Assembly: GCA_942159475.1 (NCBI GenBank)
Contig: OW804095.1
Coordinates: forward strand, 67,050,773 to 67,114,772
Direction: 5' to 3'
Source of the DNA: Sthenelais limicola
Lineage: Eukaryota > Annelida > Polychaeta > Phyllodocida > Sigalionidae
Length of the DNA: 64,000 nucleotides
The notes beneath the pieces are model-generated. The model was not told where the DNA came from, made no database searches, and saw only the letters and a list, made by a program, of their open reading frames with translations. Within the stretch, counting starts at the first letter, position 1; each line of letters starts with the position of its first letter. This document shows, one piece after another, positions 24,490-36,299 of the stretch. The position numbers were made by a program, and so were the translations under genes.

Positions 24490-26260
24490 TGTCATGTCTA
24501 AGGTTCAGCCACCGTAAGAAACCAACTATGGACCTACACCATAAGATAGTCATCGCACCGTAGGAAACAATCCTGAAATTAGACCTCCCCCTTTAACATT
24601 TTGGAACATTAACAAAGAATGTAATCTCTTTATTGACGAATGTTATATTCCGTATCAACAGTTATCCCAGGATGTATCAAAATTCGAATACATTATATTT
24701 CTTCTACTAAATTTGCATTTCAACGCTGACTGGCTCTACCAGGTTTCTGTTCAGTGTCAAGCCAAAATAGGGGCATAAATTTCCATGTTTCCTGTGGACC
24801 ATTTTTATTGGCCTGTATGGGCGCATGCTTGTACGCATGCAATTCTAAGGTCGGGTGTATTGTCCTGTGTTTTTTCTGGTACTAGGTCTAGGGTATAAGG
24901 GATATTGACTGGGGTCAATTTGTCTGGGAGTTGGGGTGGGTGGGTTGGTGATATTGTCCAGGCGGATATTGTCCAATCCCATCACCACCAGGGCCCACAT
25001 TGAGAAAATGTATTTACTTTTCACAACATACTAGTAGCACTTTAAAAAATACCCGATTGTGTGGTGCGACTATAGCATAACCATAAGATTAACGAGATAA
25101 GCTATGTGATACCTGGCTTTTGGACCTACTGCAAATCCTTATAACCTTCAGGTATCAACATTTGTCATGACTTCGTCAAGAGGATGAGGGATAGGCCAAA
25201 TAGACGAGCTAAAAGCACTTTCTCCTGACTATTTCGTCATTAAGAAAGTTGAAAGAACTCCATCATGAATTTGCCAGTGCCAATCAGAGATCCTGTTCAA
25301 CCGTATCGTATGTTTTATCTGAACACCTAAAAGGGATATCTTTACTTTTCATAACGATCCTTGTCCATTTTGTCATAACACACATCCTTTGTTTTTCAAA
25401 ATTATGTTGAAAAAGAACGTCATGTTTCCGATCGAGATTGCTTCACTTTTTGTTGATTTCATCGACGAATTTTATTTAATTATATTAATACATTATATAT
25501 CGATACACACTTTCATTCCTTTACGACAAAAACCGACTAGGAACAGTGGCCAGTATTCTATATTCAAAAGAGCTTTAGTTAAATTTATCCCCCTCATTTG
25601 ACTTTAAGAATTGGAGTAATTGTTTCTACAGTTTCAACATCTATACACCTTTGTGTCCATTGTAATGATCCACTACGCTTATGCTGGTCCATTGAACTAA
25701 ACTCTGGCAGACTAATGCTATAGGCTAGTATCAATAAAGTATCTGATAAATGAGTAAGTGCATCTTTTGTCAAGATGTTCAAGTGGTATTTGTGTGTCTA
25801 GTAGCGAGACGATCTTGATTGTAGGACCTAGCAGGTCAACTGTGGGATTACTATGATATGTTATGATAATGATGTCATGGTCGTACTATTCAGATGCAGG
25901 GATAGTACCCAGAATGATCTAAGTTAATGTTTATATTTAAAACTTAGTTAAAGTAATTTCTCTGCCTTCAGGATTCGTTATACATTCGAGACAAATATGC
26001 CACTGTAAGACAATATAGATAAACAAAACAATTCGAAAGACTAAAATATGAAGAAATATGAATACAGGCTAAAACTGATTTTATTGTTTCCTTTCCCATC
26101 CATTTGTTTCAGTAAAACGTTTGCTCGTACACGAAGGCGAATTAGATGAATTGGAATTGGAATTTAACTGTTATAACCATCGTTTGAAAATTATATCCTT
26201 ACCTCAAAGTTGAACGTACAACTATCTATTCAAAGTCTATTCATAGTTTTATCGAGTCCC
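24490..26260. other. Upstream region of the MATE gene; no exon assigned
   Basis: This should contain the transcription start and a non-coding first exon of the transporter gene, because the coding start lies six bases behind a splice acceptor (ATTTTATTTCAG at 26260-26271). I cannot place the upstream exon or promoter. A small GATATTGTCC repeat pair occurs near 24945-24975. Confidence 0.4.
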
Positions 26261-26277
26261 ATTTTATTTCAGTCACG

Positions 26278-29200
26278 ATGGACAACTCCGGAAGTCAGAC
26301 CCCACAACCGGAAGTGGAAATTCAGGGGCGATGCTACCCTTATGGGTTTAAAAGGGAAGCAAAAGAGCTGTTCAAGTTAGCATGGCCGCTGGTAAATGGT
26401 TCTTTTGTCATAACATTAATAATACATTAGATTCACAAGGATATAACGTTTGGACCCTTCAAGACGGCCATACACACGTATACTATTACAAAAGATATTA
26501 GATATTATAAAAGAGGAATGGATAATAAAGCTGCAAGCTATTGGTACATTGGAACACAATAAAGTTGTTGTCAAAATTCAAAACTGGAGGTCATTTTTCA
26601 AGAATTATGCCTACGAGGACAAAGGGGTAATGGTTCATGTGTATATGTATACATGTATACATGTATCTGTATCATTTGATACTCTATAATTATATATGAC
26701 CATCTGACAAGCTCCAGCAACGAATCTATTTCCTTCTATTATTACGCTTGCTTGTCATTGAATAAATGGCAAATATCATGGACAGGGAATCATCGGGAAA
26801 ACAATAAATTATTGCATTATATGGACTGTATATGGACTCGATGGGAGTTCATAACGTATGTTACACCGTATTGTAGCATACTGATATAATTTAATAATTA
26901 ATATACCAAATATAGATTTTAATGTATTTCTATGAATATGTTAATCCCCTCCCCTCTGCTTGGCGTCCCTGGAAGCTTAAAGCTTACCGCCTTGTAAGCT
27001 AGGCAGAGCGAGATATACCATCATACTACCAACATAGTTATGATAAACTTGTACTAGTAATCTATAATTACCATCTTTCTTATTCATGTTACGACGACTG
27101 TAACATATTGGCGGACAAACCCTTTAAGATCTACGGGACCTAGTTCATGTACATGGGAAGGAAAATAGAGCACGAAAAGAAGGAAATAACAGCTAGAAGA
27201 ATCCTACAACAGAAACTAGCTGATGCAATAATCCTCAGAAGGAGGAGTGAGTGAGTGAGATTGGTTGCTTTACGCCCTTATCAACACATTTAATATGGTT
27301 ATATCAAGGACGGGAGAGCTGAGAGGGAGGCAGTTTATGATCATACCCAGGAAATAGAGATAGAGAAGAAGGGAGAGAGACACAGAGAAAAAGAGACAGA
27401 AAGACACTTTATGGTCATACCTCAGAAGGAGGAAGAAGTATACCATCATTCCACCAACATCGTTATAACAACCTTTACTACGAATCCAAATTACCAGCTT
27501 TCTTTTTCAAAATACGATGTTCATAGACTTTACTTTCTAAAAGAATGTTTGAGTCTCTTGGGTTCTCCCTCCAGAATGTTTCTCCAACCAGAATGTCTTG
27601 AGTCTTGTAATTTACTGGCCGGCCTGGGAATTGCTGTGCATACTCACGTTATCGTTCTAGTTTTGTGTCATAATTCAAATCAAGATGATGTAAGACAAAG
27701 CTTCTACCCTCTGAATCTATATTCGAACTAAAAACTAAAAACCATGCTATAGCATATAATATGCAGGCTTTTCCACAATCGTGTTGGAAGACATATTCCA
27801 CGCATTTATACAATAGCATAGCAAGTATAGTATACTAATTGGCTAACTGTACTTTCAGACCCTGTCCATCCTGTTTCATTACCTCATACAGCCCATCTCA
27901 CTGATGTTCTGTGGCCATTTGGGAAGCCACCAATTAGCAGCTGTAGGAATGTCCATTTCAGTAAGTACAATCAAACATGATACATCCTATCTCGCCCCCA
28001 TAGTACTATATTCATGAAAATATCAACTTTGCAGCAATGGATGAACTCGGTATGAATTTAATTGAGGGTCATGCATATTTTCCTGTCCAATGATGACTCT
28101 GGCATTTAAAAAACGATCGTAGAAATGATCTTTATAATCGTACAGTCCACTTCATGGATATATAGCTATGTCTTTTGTGCAATTATAGTAATAGCCTAAT
28201 GTCCCACCAGGTAATCTACATAACAACTGTGAGCCTTGGTCGGGGGCTAGCCTTTGGTGGCGACACATACTTTTCTCAGGTAGGTATGCCATACACAATA
28301 TACTTTATCACTTTATATTAGAGGATTCCTCATATCTATCGATACAACTTTGAAAACATTTCACGATTTAAAAGAAGGATTGTAATATCTGTCCCCCTAA
28401 CTGTCATAGAAAGTCACGTAGAAAGCTAAAATATTATCATATGTAATTCGTTGTATATAACTTACTATCACACATACAGGCACATAATCGATGGCAAAAG
28501 TTGTTGTTTTACAGAAAAGATAATGGACTGGTGATGAACAGATGTAGTACATTTGTGTATATTTATTTTTAACTATGTTCGTCATTTATCCCAGACGTAC
28601 GGTAGTGCCAACAAAATGATGATGGGCATCTACCTACAAAGAGGTGATTTACTTTTTCATCACTCCAGTGTGTTGCCTCGAGTGGAATAACACACTTTTA
28701 GGGAAATGCTTTAATTTTAGTTAACATATTTTGTGATTCTTTTTACAAGATTCAGCTAAAAAGGCCGGACAAATAAATTGATTTTCCCAATATTAATGAG
28801 CATGAAATGTGGCAAACATGTATACCAAAGACCTTGCAACATCTTCCATTCTTCTCTGATTGATTTGGATTCATGTCAAAAGCATTTTCTTCCAAACGAG
28901 CACACTTTGACGTTTTAATCGTGTTCCATTATGCGACATCATACTCAAATTTACAATGTTTCAGCTTAAACATTGATTATATTTTTGATATCTTTAAATC
29001 AAAGATAAAGATGAAATGAAGATGCTTAATCTCATGATCTCTTCGCAGGTTTGATATTCGGTGTGCTTACTAGTATTCCGGTTTGGACGGTTCTGATCAA
29101 CGCAGAAAACCTTCTTCTTTTGCTGGGACAAGCTCCAGACGTGTGCAAGTATGTTATGTTGCCTACTGTATAGAGGAAGAAATATGAAAACAGCGAAATG

Positions 29201-32200
29201 ATTATGAAGTTAGCTCTACCGAAATTTGACAGAAGAACTTCCTGTCTGTCAAATGAAATTCAATGCAATATATATATAATTCATGGTTATAATTAATATA
29301 TAAATGTATTTCCAATTTTATCCATGATTTAGGAATAAAACCTGTAAGTCTAATTGTTCGTATCCATTAAAGTCGTCAGTAATGTGGCCTGACCATGCAT
29401 CATTTCCTCAATCTACTGGTGGAAGAAATCCTATAGTAACAGAAATACAGATATTCATACTTTGTCTGACTTGACAAGAAAGCCGATCATTGAATGAGAA
29501 GTGTTTTTGCATGACAGGTTGGCTCAAGAATATGTTCTACTATTCTGCCCTGGTGTCCTGGTGCGTACTCTTTTTATATTGATTCGAATCATGACATCAC
29601 TTTTAATCTACTAGATATGATTTATAATTTAGACATGTCGCCTATATGCCAGAATTATATCTATTAACCAGACCAGTAGTAAGTCCAAATAAAAAGTGCA
29701 AAAACTCAACCCCCCACTTCTCTTACTCAACCCAAGTCACAAACTAAGTCGAATTGAAATTCAGACGGTTGGCAGAACCCCTCCCAACATCTATATCTAT
29801 TAACATTTTAAGAGGCGTTTGAAATGTTTTTTAAAAACATACTTGGGACTAGACATGCCTATACTACAAGCAAACACAAAGAAAGCCTCGCCATTTTGAA
29901 AAAGGCTTTGCAGATATTTATTTTGAAGATGAATATTTCCTTTGTAGGCATACTGCTGGCTCTTCCTGATTATGCGGTATCTTCTTTGTCAAGTAAGTTT
30001 GGAATAGTTTTAAGACCTTAAATATCATAGACATATCATAATCTTAAATTTTAAATCATTGCTTATTACATGTTCATACACACTTAGACCATTATGAGAC
30101 TTTCTATGAAATTAGTCATATCCTATTTTTGTACAGAACTGTGTCATACCAAATATGATAATTTGTATCGTCGCCTGTGGTGCCAACGCTCTACTTCATT
30201 ATCTTCTTCTATACCAAGCCGACATGGGAATCAGGTGGGTACATATAATATTTATTAGTTCTTCATTTTCCAATAGTTAGATGTTATTTCGGTAAAGCAT
30301 ACATAATTTGCCTTTCGGAGGTTTCATTTTAAAATTTGCATTGTGTTTCAACTTCCATTTTGATAAAAGAATAATTCATTGACCATTGTAAGTAGCCATT
30401 TCGATGGTATTTATGGAAGTAATTCGCTTAAACATATTTTATATTACGTAAAAATTCGTTTAAACAAGTCACCATAATAAATGGATACGATGTAAGAATA
30501 AGAACCTTTGAGTGGTTATATTATTTCAAATACATGCTTTTCATTTTGGAGGACGCATTCAAAATCTAAATCATAATAGTGTACAATATATTTTCAGAGG
30601 CTCAGCCATTGCTTTAATGTCTACGTATTATCTGGTGCTTATTATGTTTATTGGATATATATGGGGATCTGGTATCTACAAAGAAACATGGCCAGGTATT
30701 TGTCGCTTATCAGAGTTCAGTGCATTTCTAATAATGGTGAAAGCATGAAGATGGCATATTGTTGACGATTGATATCAAATGAACAGCATATGAAAATGCC
30801 ACTTTTTCATTTCCTAGGCTGGAGTTGGGAGTGCTTGGAGGATTGGGGACCGTTTGGTTATACAGCCTTTTCTAGTATAGTTATGACCTTCATGTTCTGG
30901 GTTTGCACGGAAGTTGGTACTTTCCTCTGCGGTGAGTACAACTAAACTATGGTGAAGATATTTAGTTTTTATATATTTTAGATTGAGGATTTCTTAGCGC
31001 GTCAAAAACATGTAATTTTCGCGTTCTGAAATTTCATCTTCTTCTTAGGTATCCTCGGAGAAAAGGAATTGAGTGCCTTCCAAATACTCTTTCAAGTCGA
31101 GGGATTTGCTTGGATGGTGAGTATTTAACTTTAAAATTAATGTTGAATAGACTCAGAGGGATTAACATTGTTATTTTCATGTGTTAATCAATTAGGCCTA
31201 CATGTACAATCATTTCAGATACCCCTTGGTCTTGGTGGAGCATGTACGGCAAGGGTTGGGCAATACTTGGGGTCTAACCAACCTCTAGGTGCCATCACAT
31301 CCACAAGGGTCTCTCTGACTATTACAGGTATGACACTCAACAGCTGTCTAAGATATACAACATAACTGTGTACAAGTGTATATTCAAATTCTAGTTTTTA
31401 GTCACTGGTTTCGGATAAAAGAAGGTCATTTATCATTTATATAGCTGTTGATTCGTACCAATTGTGACCTGGAACCCTTTGCGTAGAGTTCAGTTTACAA
31501 ACATATGGAAACGCTGTATTTAAAGTTTAAAATATCTATAGGGTTATATATTAAAAATACATTAAAAATTAAACCATTATATTATACATTATTTGACATC
31601 GTTCCTGATATAATCTGCTGTACAATGTTGATGAAAGGGAACTTACTACATTTAAAAGAATTTCTTTTGATTTCAGTATTTATATCCATAACATTAGCCC
31701 TCGGTTCTTACGGGCTAAAACATTATATACCTATGGCATTTACAAACTCACAGTAAGTAGACATGAAATGAATATTACACGAGATAATAATCAATTTAAT
31801 TTTTTTAAATTGTACACATTTCTATGTAGCATTGCATGCTCTTGAAAAAAAGAGGTAAAATTATAAAAATTCATATGTATTTAAGAATACAGAAGGCAGT
31901 TATTGAAATTGATTGTTTTCTAGGGAAGTCATAAGTTACACAGAGGGTCTCATCCCCATACTTTCAGTGTTTTTGCTCCTCGAAGGTTTTGGGGTAAGAT
32001 AACATTTACGTTCTCTCCACATTCAACTTTAACATTCAACTGAGAAATGTATCACGATCTGATATTGTAATAAATGTATATAATGTAATCAAGTAAAAGT
32101 TGATTAATTATTGCAATACATTTTGCACTGTTATCTGCTATACCACATCAAGTTCTTTCTCGGCTAAAGTAAAGTAATTTGTGAAAATAATTGATCAAAT

Positions 32201-35200
32201 CTTGAAGGGCACAATTGTTGGGATAGTCAGAGGCAGCGGACGCCAAACCCTGGGAGCAGTGGTGATATTTGTTAGTTATTACCTCATCGGTTTGCCTCTA
32301 GGGGTTCCCCTCCTATACTTGACTCGCCTAGGACAGGCAGGTAGGTATACGATGTAATATGCTGCTGAAGTAGTTATAAATCAGTAGAATTGAATCAATT
32401 CCTTGGGTGTACATGATTTATGCAAATATCTCACATATCAAATTTAAGTTAAGATTGGTTTCAGATGAAAATTGAGTTGGTTCCGTTTCGAAATCAGGGC
32501 AAAATAGTTGTATTGCCATCAGTAATCGTTTATATAATGCATTTTTTTTTACGAATACCTTCCGTATTCGACAGCACACTTTAGATTATTCACCATGATT
32601 CAATCATTTTATCTCATGATCTAATGATCATAGGTCTCTGGTGGGGTTACGTCCTGGGATTGGGTGTGCAGGATATAGCATTAGCCGCCTTCGTCATAAA
32701 GGCAGACTGGCACGAAGAAGCCAGAAAGGTATGATCCAGTTCACCAGGAGCTATGACTCCCGTAAATGTATGCACAACTAATTTTTTGAAGCGCATAACA
32801 TTATTTGTTTAATTGTAGCATGAACGAATTGCCTCTACTGTATACACTAATAACAGATTTCTCTTCTGGAGATGTATAAACACACAATAGACATTGGGGG
32901 TCCCACCGTTGCCACCTTTATGCATGTAATGCCCTCTGGCCACTAACTGCCATTACCACACGTAATTTGGAAGGGACTAGATTTAAAGTATTGGCATGCT
33001 TTGTGTTTGGGATGCTTAAATAGGCTATAAACGTAAAATAGGTAAAAATTGATAAGTCTTTGGATGCCTAAATGCCCATGAATACCGCGTTACATTACCC
33101 AGTCTGTATAGTTGTATCTCTATCCACTAGGCTCAGGTGCGCGCTGGTCTCGCCCCTAAATCAGAAACCAATGGTAACACCACGACAGAAAGCCAGGAGG
33201 AGCCACTAGCGACAGAGCGTTCCCGTAAGCATAATATTCATATAGCCTAATTATATTAATCTGGACAAGGCATTTATTCTGCAAAATAAAACAGGTTGTC
33301 AGGCGATGCATACATGAAGATCGGTATTTAAATATACTAATTAATTTTGTCTAAACTAATGTTAATCCCTTGTTTATAAATGCATATTGAGCAATTCCAC
33401 CAATTGGTCGTCATTTAGCCATCCAGGGATGAAAATTCTCAATCTTTTAAAATTGCTTCTATTGAATTATTTTTTTGTAGACATATTGGTGTTAATATAG
33501 ACGAAATTGCGAAAGTTAATAATGATTATATCATGATCGGGGGTTGTATCCCCTGGAATAGAGTGAAATCCGCCCATTGTATAATGTGTATCAGTGACCA
33601 CGCGTGAATTTAGGCGTATTCATTTAGAGGCTTCCTATTGGTCAATGCCCGATGGACTGTACTAGCTAGGGGAGAACCAGGTGAAATTTGATCTGAGACA
33701 ACAGTCAATTTTGTTAATATTCTATGGTGAAATAAGACTTAAATGATTTATATTTATTCATTAAACACATCTTATCTCTAAATACCTCCTTCACACAAGG
33801 TGGATTGCGTAATTTACGCCTCAAAACGCGGGCATTGTTTTTCCATGACTCCCCCTAGTAAAAAATGAACCGCGACGTCGCGCTGCACGTGACGTCACGC
33901 CCATTCGTCACGTCATACGCTTCGAAACTTGTCACTCAATATGGCGGATCGTTGTACGAACTAGGTAGATAAAGAAATCGTTTCTGACTTTTTTCTAAAC
34001 ATGGGATCATGATATAAAAATAGAATGTAACTCGAGCAGTGTCTAGGAGGCGTTTTTACCGACCTGAGTATCTCTCTCGAGGCCTAGCGGCCTCTCGAGA
34101 GATACTCAGATCGGTAAAAACTTGTGGGCATCGTATACAGCCTCCTAGACACTGCTCGAGTTACATTCTATATTAATATTGTAGTCAGGGCAGCATGATA
34201 GAGACTGTGACTTGTATTCTGGTGATAAGAGCATAGGGGAATTGTACACATGTCTTCAGAAATGAGGATTTAAATCAGAAATGAATAAAATAATGTGCAT
34301 ATAAAGTTTTAGAACTATTATCCACTTGACAGGTCTCGATATAAGGGTGATAACACTTTTTAGTTTCTGAAAATATTCCAACAAGAAGAAAAGTTATGGC
34401 CAAATAACCATTCCAGTAATGACAATGGCAGCGGCAAGGGTTGCAGGGCATTGACCTTCTGCCCATATGTACTCATATAACCCATTATAATTATTTAGAA
34501 TATATACAAAAATATACAACATTGATTCCCTCTTGTTTTCTTTTTAAGTTGACTTGAATACAAAGTATGAACAGATATCCCAACATATTTATTTTTGATA
34601 TTTCAAGTCGATGGAGAATTAACAAAATAAGTATATTGTCCAACCCTGGCTCTTATTTTTTCTCCAGGCCTAGATTTAATATTCCACACGTGACGCTGAC
34701 ATTTATAGTTCCCAACATATTTTTTTATTCTTACTAGGCCTATGTCAAAGATCCATAGTAACGAATAAAAACGATCATGGCCACGGTCAAGGCTTGATGG
34801 TAAAATGAGTTTAAACTATATATATGTTTGACAAAATATTTTTATTTATTTCCAGCATTTTATTAGGCCTCCCTTGATTTTTCTTCATTTTTAAGGCCCT
34901 AAAATCCAGTTTTTGACGACAATGCCGAAATTATTAGGAAAAACTATGTAAATACGGCGTATTTCTGATGTATTTCAGGCCGGCAGACTCGATAAAACTA
35001 TTGAAAAATGTCTCCCATAATTTTTTTCCAATCAATAAGCAGAAGACGATTTTAGGGTCAAATGACGACCAAATGGTGGATTTGCTCATTATGCATATTA
35101 TTTTATTTTCTGATCCTAGAAAACTGTGTATATGTTATTCTCGATGTTTCACTATGATACTCTATATGTCAGAATAACGTTCTCAATGTTTTCTCCACAT

Positions 35201-35659
35201 ACTATAGGATTGCTTGGTGGGGAGGGTAACATTCAGCAGCAGACAGGACGGTATGAAGCAATAGGAGTGGAGAGAACTCCTCGGTCCCGGGTGAAACTCG
35301 TTTTCAAACGTCTCGCCATATTTGCTGCTTTTGGCGCCCTCCTAGCTGGCGGTGTTCTCGCGAGGATTTTCATCAAAGTGGAACCCCACGAGAAATGGCA
35401 AACTTTGTGCATACCCGTCAATGAATCTCATGTCTCAACAAGTCCAATTGATATTTTCATCGCGGACAAACCTCTATTTGTTATTGACAATTCTTATGCT
35501 GTTCCAGCAAATGTCCTCCTGCCTGCAGCCACAGTTGCACCAATCGTAGAAAATGTCACTCTTCCATTTTGTAATACCACACACCACCATGACAACATGT
35601 CTCTTTTCTATTCGCCATGGTGGACACATCACATAGACAGCGATATGAGAATGAACTGA
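26278..35659 (+). CDS. MATE-family multidrug and toxin extrusion transporter (SLC47-type), 18 exons, 642 aa
   Basis: Predicted role: a proton-coupled exporter of organic cations in the plasma membrane. Coding exons: 26278-26391, 27859-27960, 28211-28279, 28595-28643, 29049-29148, 29518-29560, 29948-29992, 30137-30234, 30598-30695, 30818-30931, 31049-31116, 31219-31327, 31677-31752, 31924-31993, 32208-32340, 32634-32728, 33131-33224, 35208-35659. All introns are GT-AG and phases join without a break. Landmarks: FCGHLG (55-60), DTYFSQTYG (90-98), GWSWECLEDWG (240-250), TEVGTFLCG (270-278), ARVGQYLG, VRGSGRQ (392-398). A thirteenth membrane segment (about 528-548) precedes a 94-residue tail with four N-glycosylation sequons (N564, N608, N615, N622), fitting an outside C-terminus; human MATE1 is about 570 aa. 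Glu271 and Glu382 keep two MATE1 glutamates, but Phe266 and Gln293 stand where MATE1 has Glu273 and Glu300. The exon 15 acceptor is weak. Confidence 0.93.
33871..33947. promoter_or_regulatory. CRE / E-box cluster inside the last MATE intron
   Basis: Within about 75 bases lie a perfect palindrome CGCGACGTCGCG (33871-33882), CACGTG (33886-33891), a full CRE TGACGTCA (33890-33897), a second CRE-like half site (33907-33915) and ATGGCGG (33941-33947, a YY1-like core). The patch is CpG-rich in an otherwise AT-rich intron. It could be an internal promoter, an enhancer or an unrecognised repeat. Confidence 0.4.
34021..34170. mobile_element. 150-bp foldback element in the last MATE intron
   Basis: The outer arms are perfect over 31 bp (34021-34051 against 34140-34170; core ACTCGAGCAGTGTCTAGGAG). 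The inner arms (about 34051-34084 against 34088-34121) pair with a few mismatches around CTCGAG/GGCC sequence. The only asymmetry is about 18 extra bases on the right side (34122-34139). It is non-coding and typical of a palindromic MITE. Confidence 0.8.
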
Positions 35660-35914
35660 TGAATAATGATTTGGGTACTCAGCTTTTCAAGTCAAACCAA
35701 GGAGAAAGATATTAACAGCAAGCAAGCCTTAAGAGTGGTGGCCATTATCATTGTGTTTGCCTTTTATATCGATATGTACGTTTACATGTACAGTGACTAC
35801 TTTACACATCAATTGTTGAAAGCACCATTGCTTTTCTGGAAGTGGTGACCTTACAAAAATATACTTTCTCCTTAAGTTGTTAGTCAGCTATTTAAATTCT
35901 CGTTACTTCGTACA

Positions 35915-36292
35915 TTAAAACTGCATTCTCAGTTATTACGACAAAACAACACTTACCAAATTCACGCATAATATTATTATGACTTGTACGGCTGGATGTA
36001 TCAATATTCTGCTGTTGGTATATGCTTATACAAGAATTTGAAGTCTAATCACCGAGGGAAAACTACCACCGATGAGCAATAATATATAAGTGAAGTCATT
36101 ACATGAAAGGATTCTGGTGGGTCCTCCAAATACAAATTTATAAGGAAGCCTTAGAAGCCCTTTAGCAAAAGCTTCTGAACAAAACCCTCCAAAATTTTGG
36201 TCAAATTACTTTTAGATGGGTTGGATAAGAATGGAACAAGAAGTAGTCCATATTCTGTTTTTGACCGACGATAACTGAGAGTGCAGCTTTAA
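35915..36292. mobile_element. 378-bp TTAA-flanked MITE, copy A
   Basis: Begins TTAAAACTGCATTCTCAG and ends in a sequence whose reverse complement is TTAAAGCTGCACTCTCAG; the 22-bp ends differ at two positions. TTAA at both ends is the expected target of piggyBac- or Kolobok-like elements. The interior is shared with copy B at 39725-40323, including CTAATCACCGAG and GGGTCCTCCAAATACAAAT. It lies about 260 bp after the MATE stop, so it may be part of that gene's 3' UTR. Confidence 0.8.
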
Positions 36293-36299
36293 AAGAATA

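Noticed and set aside
31505..31756. Independent small gene of 83 residues
   Set aside because: Its C-terminal part is MATE exon 13 (31677-31752); the rest is intron read-through.
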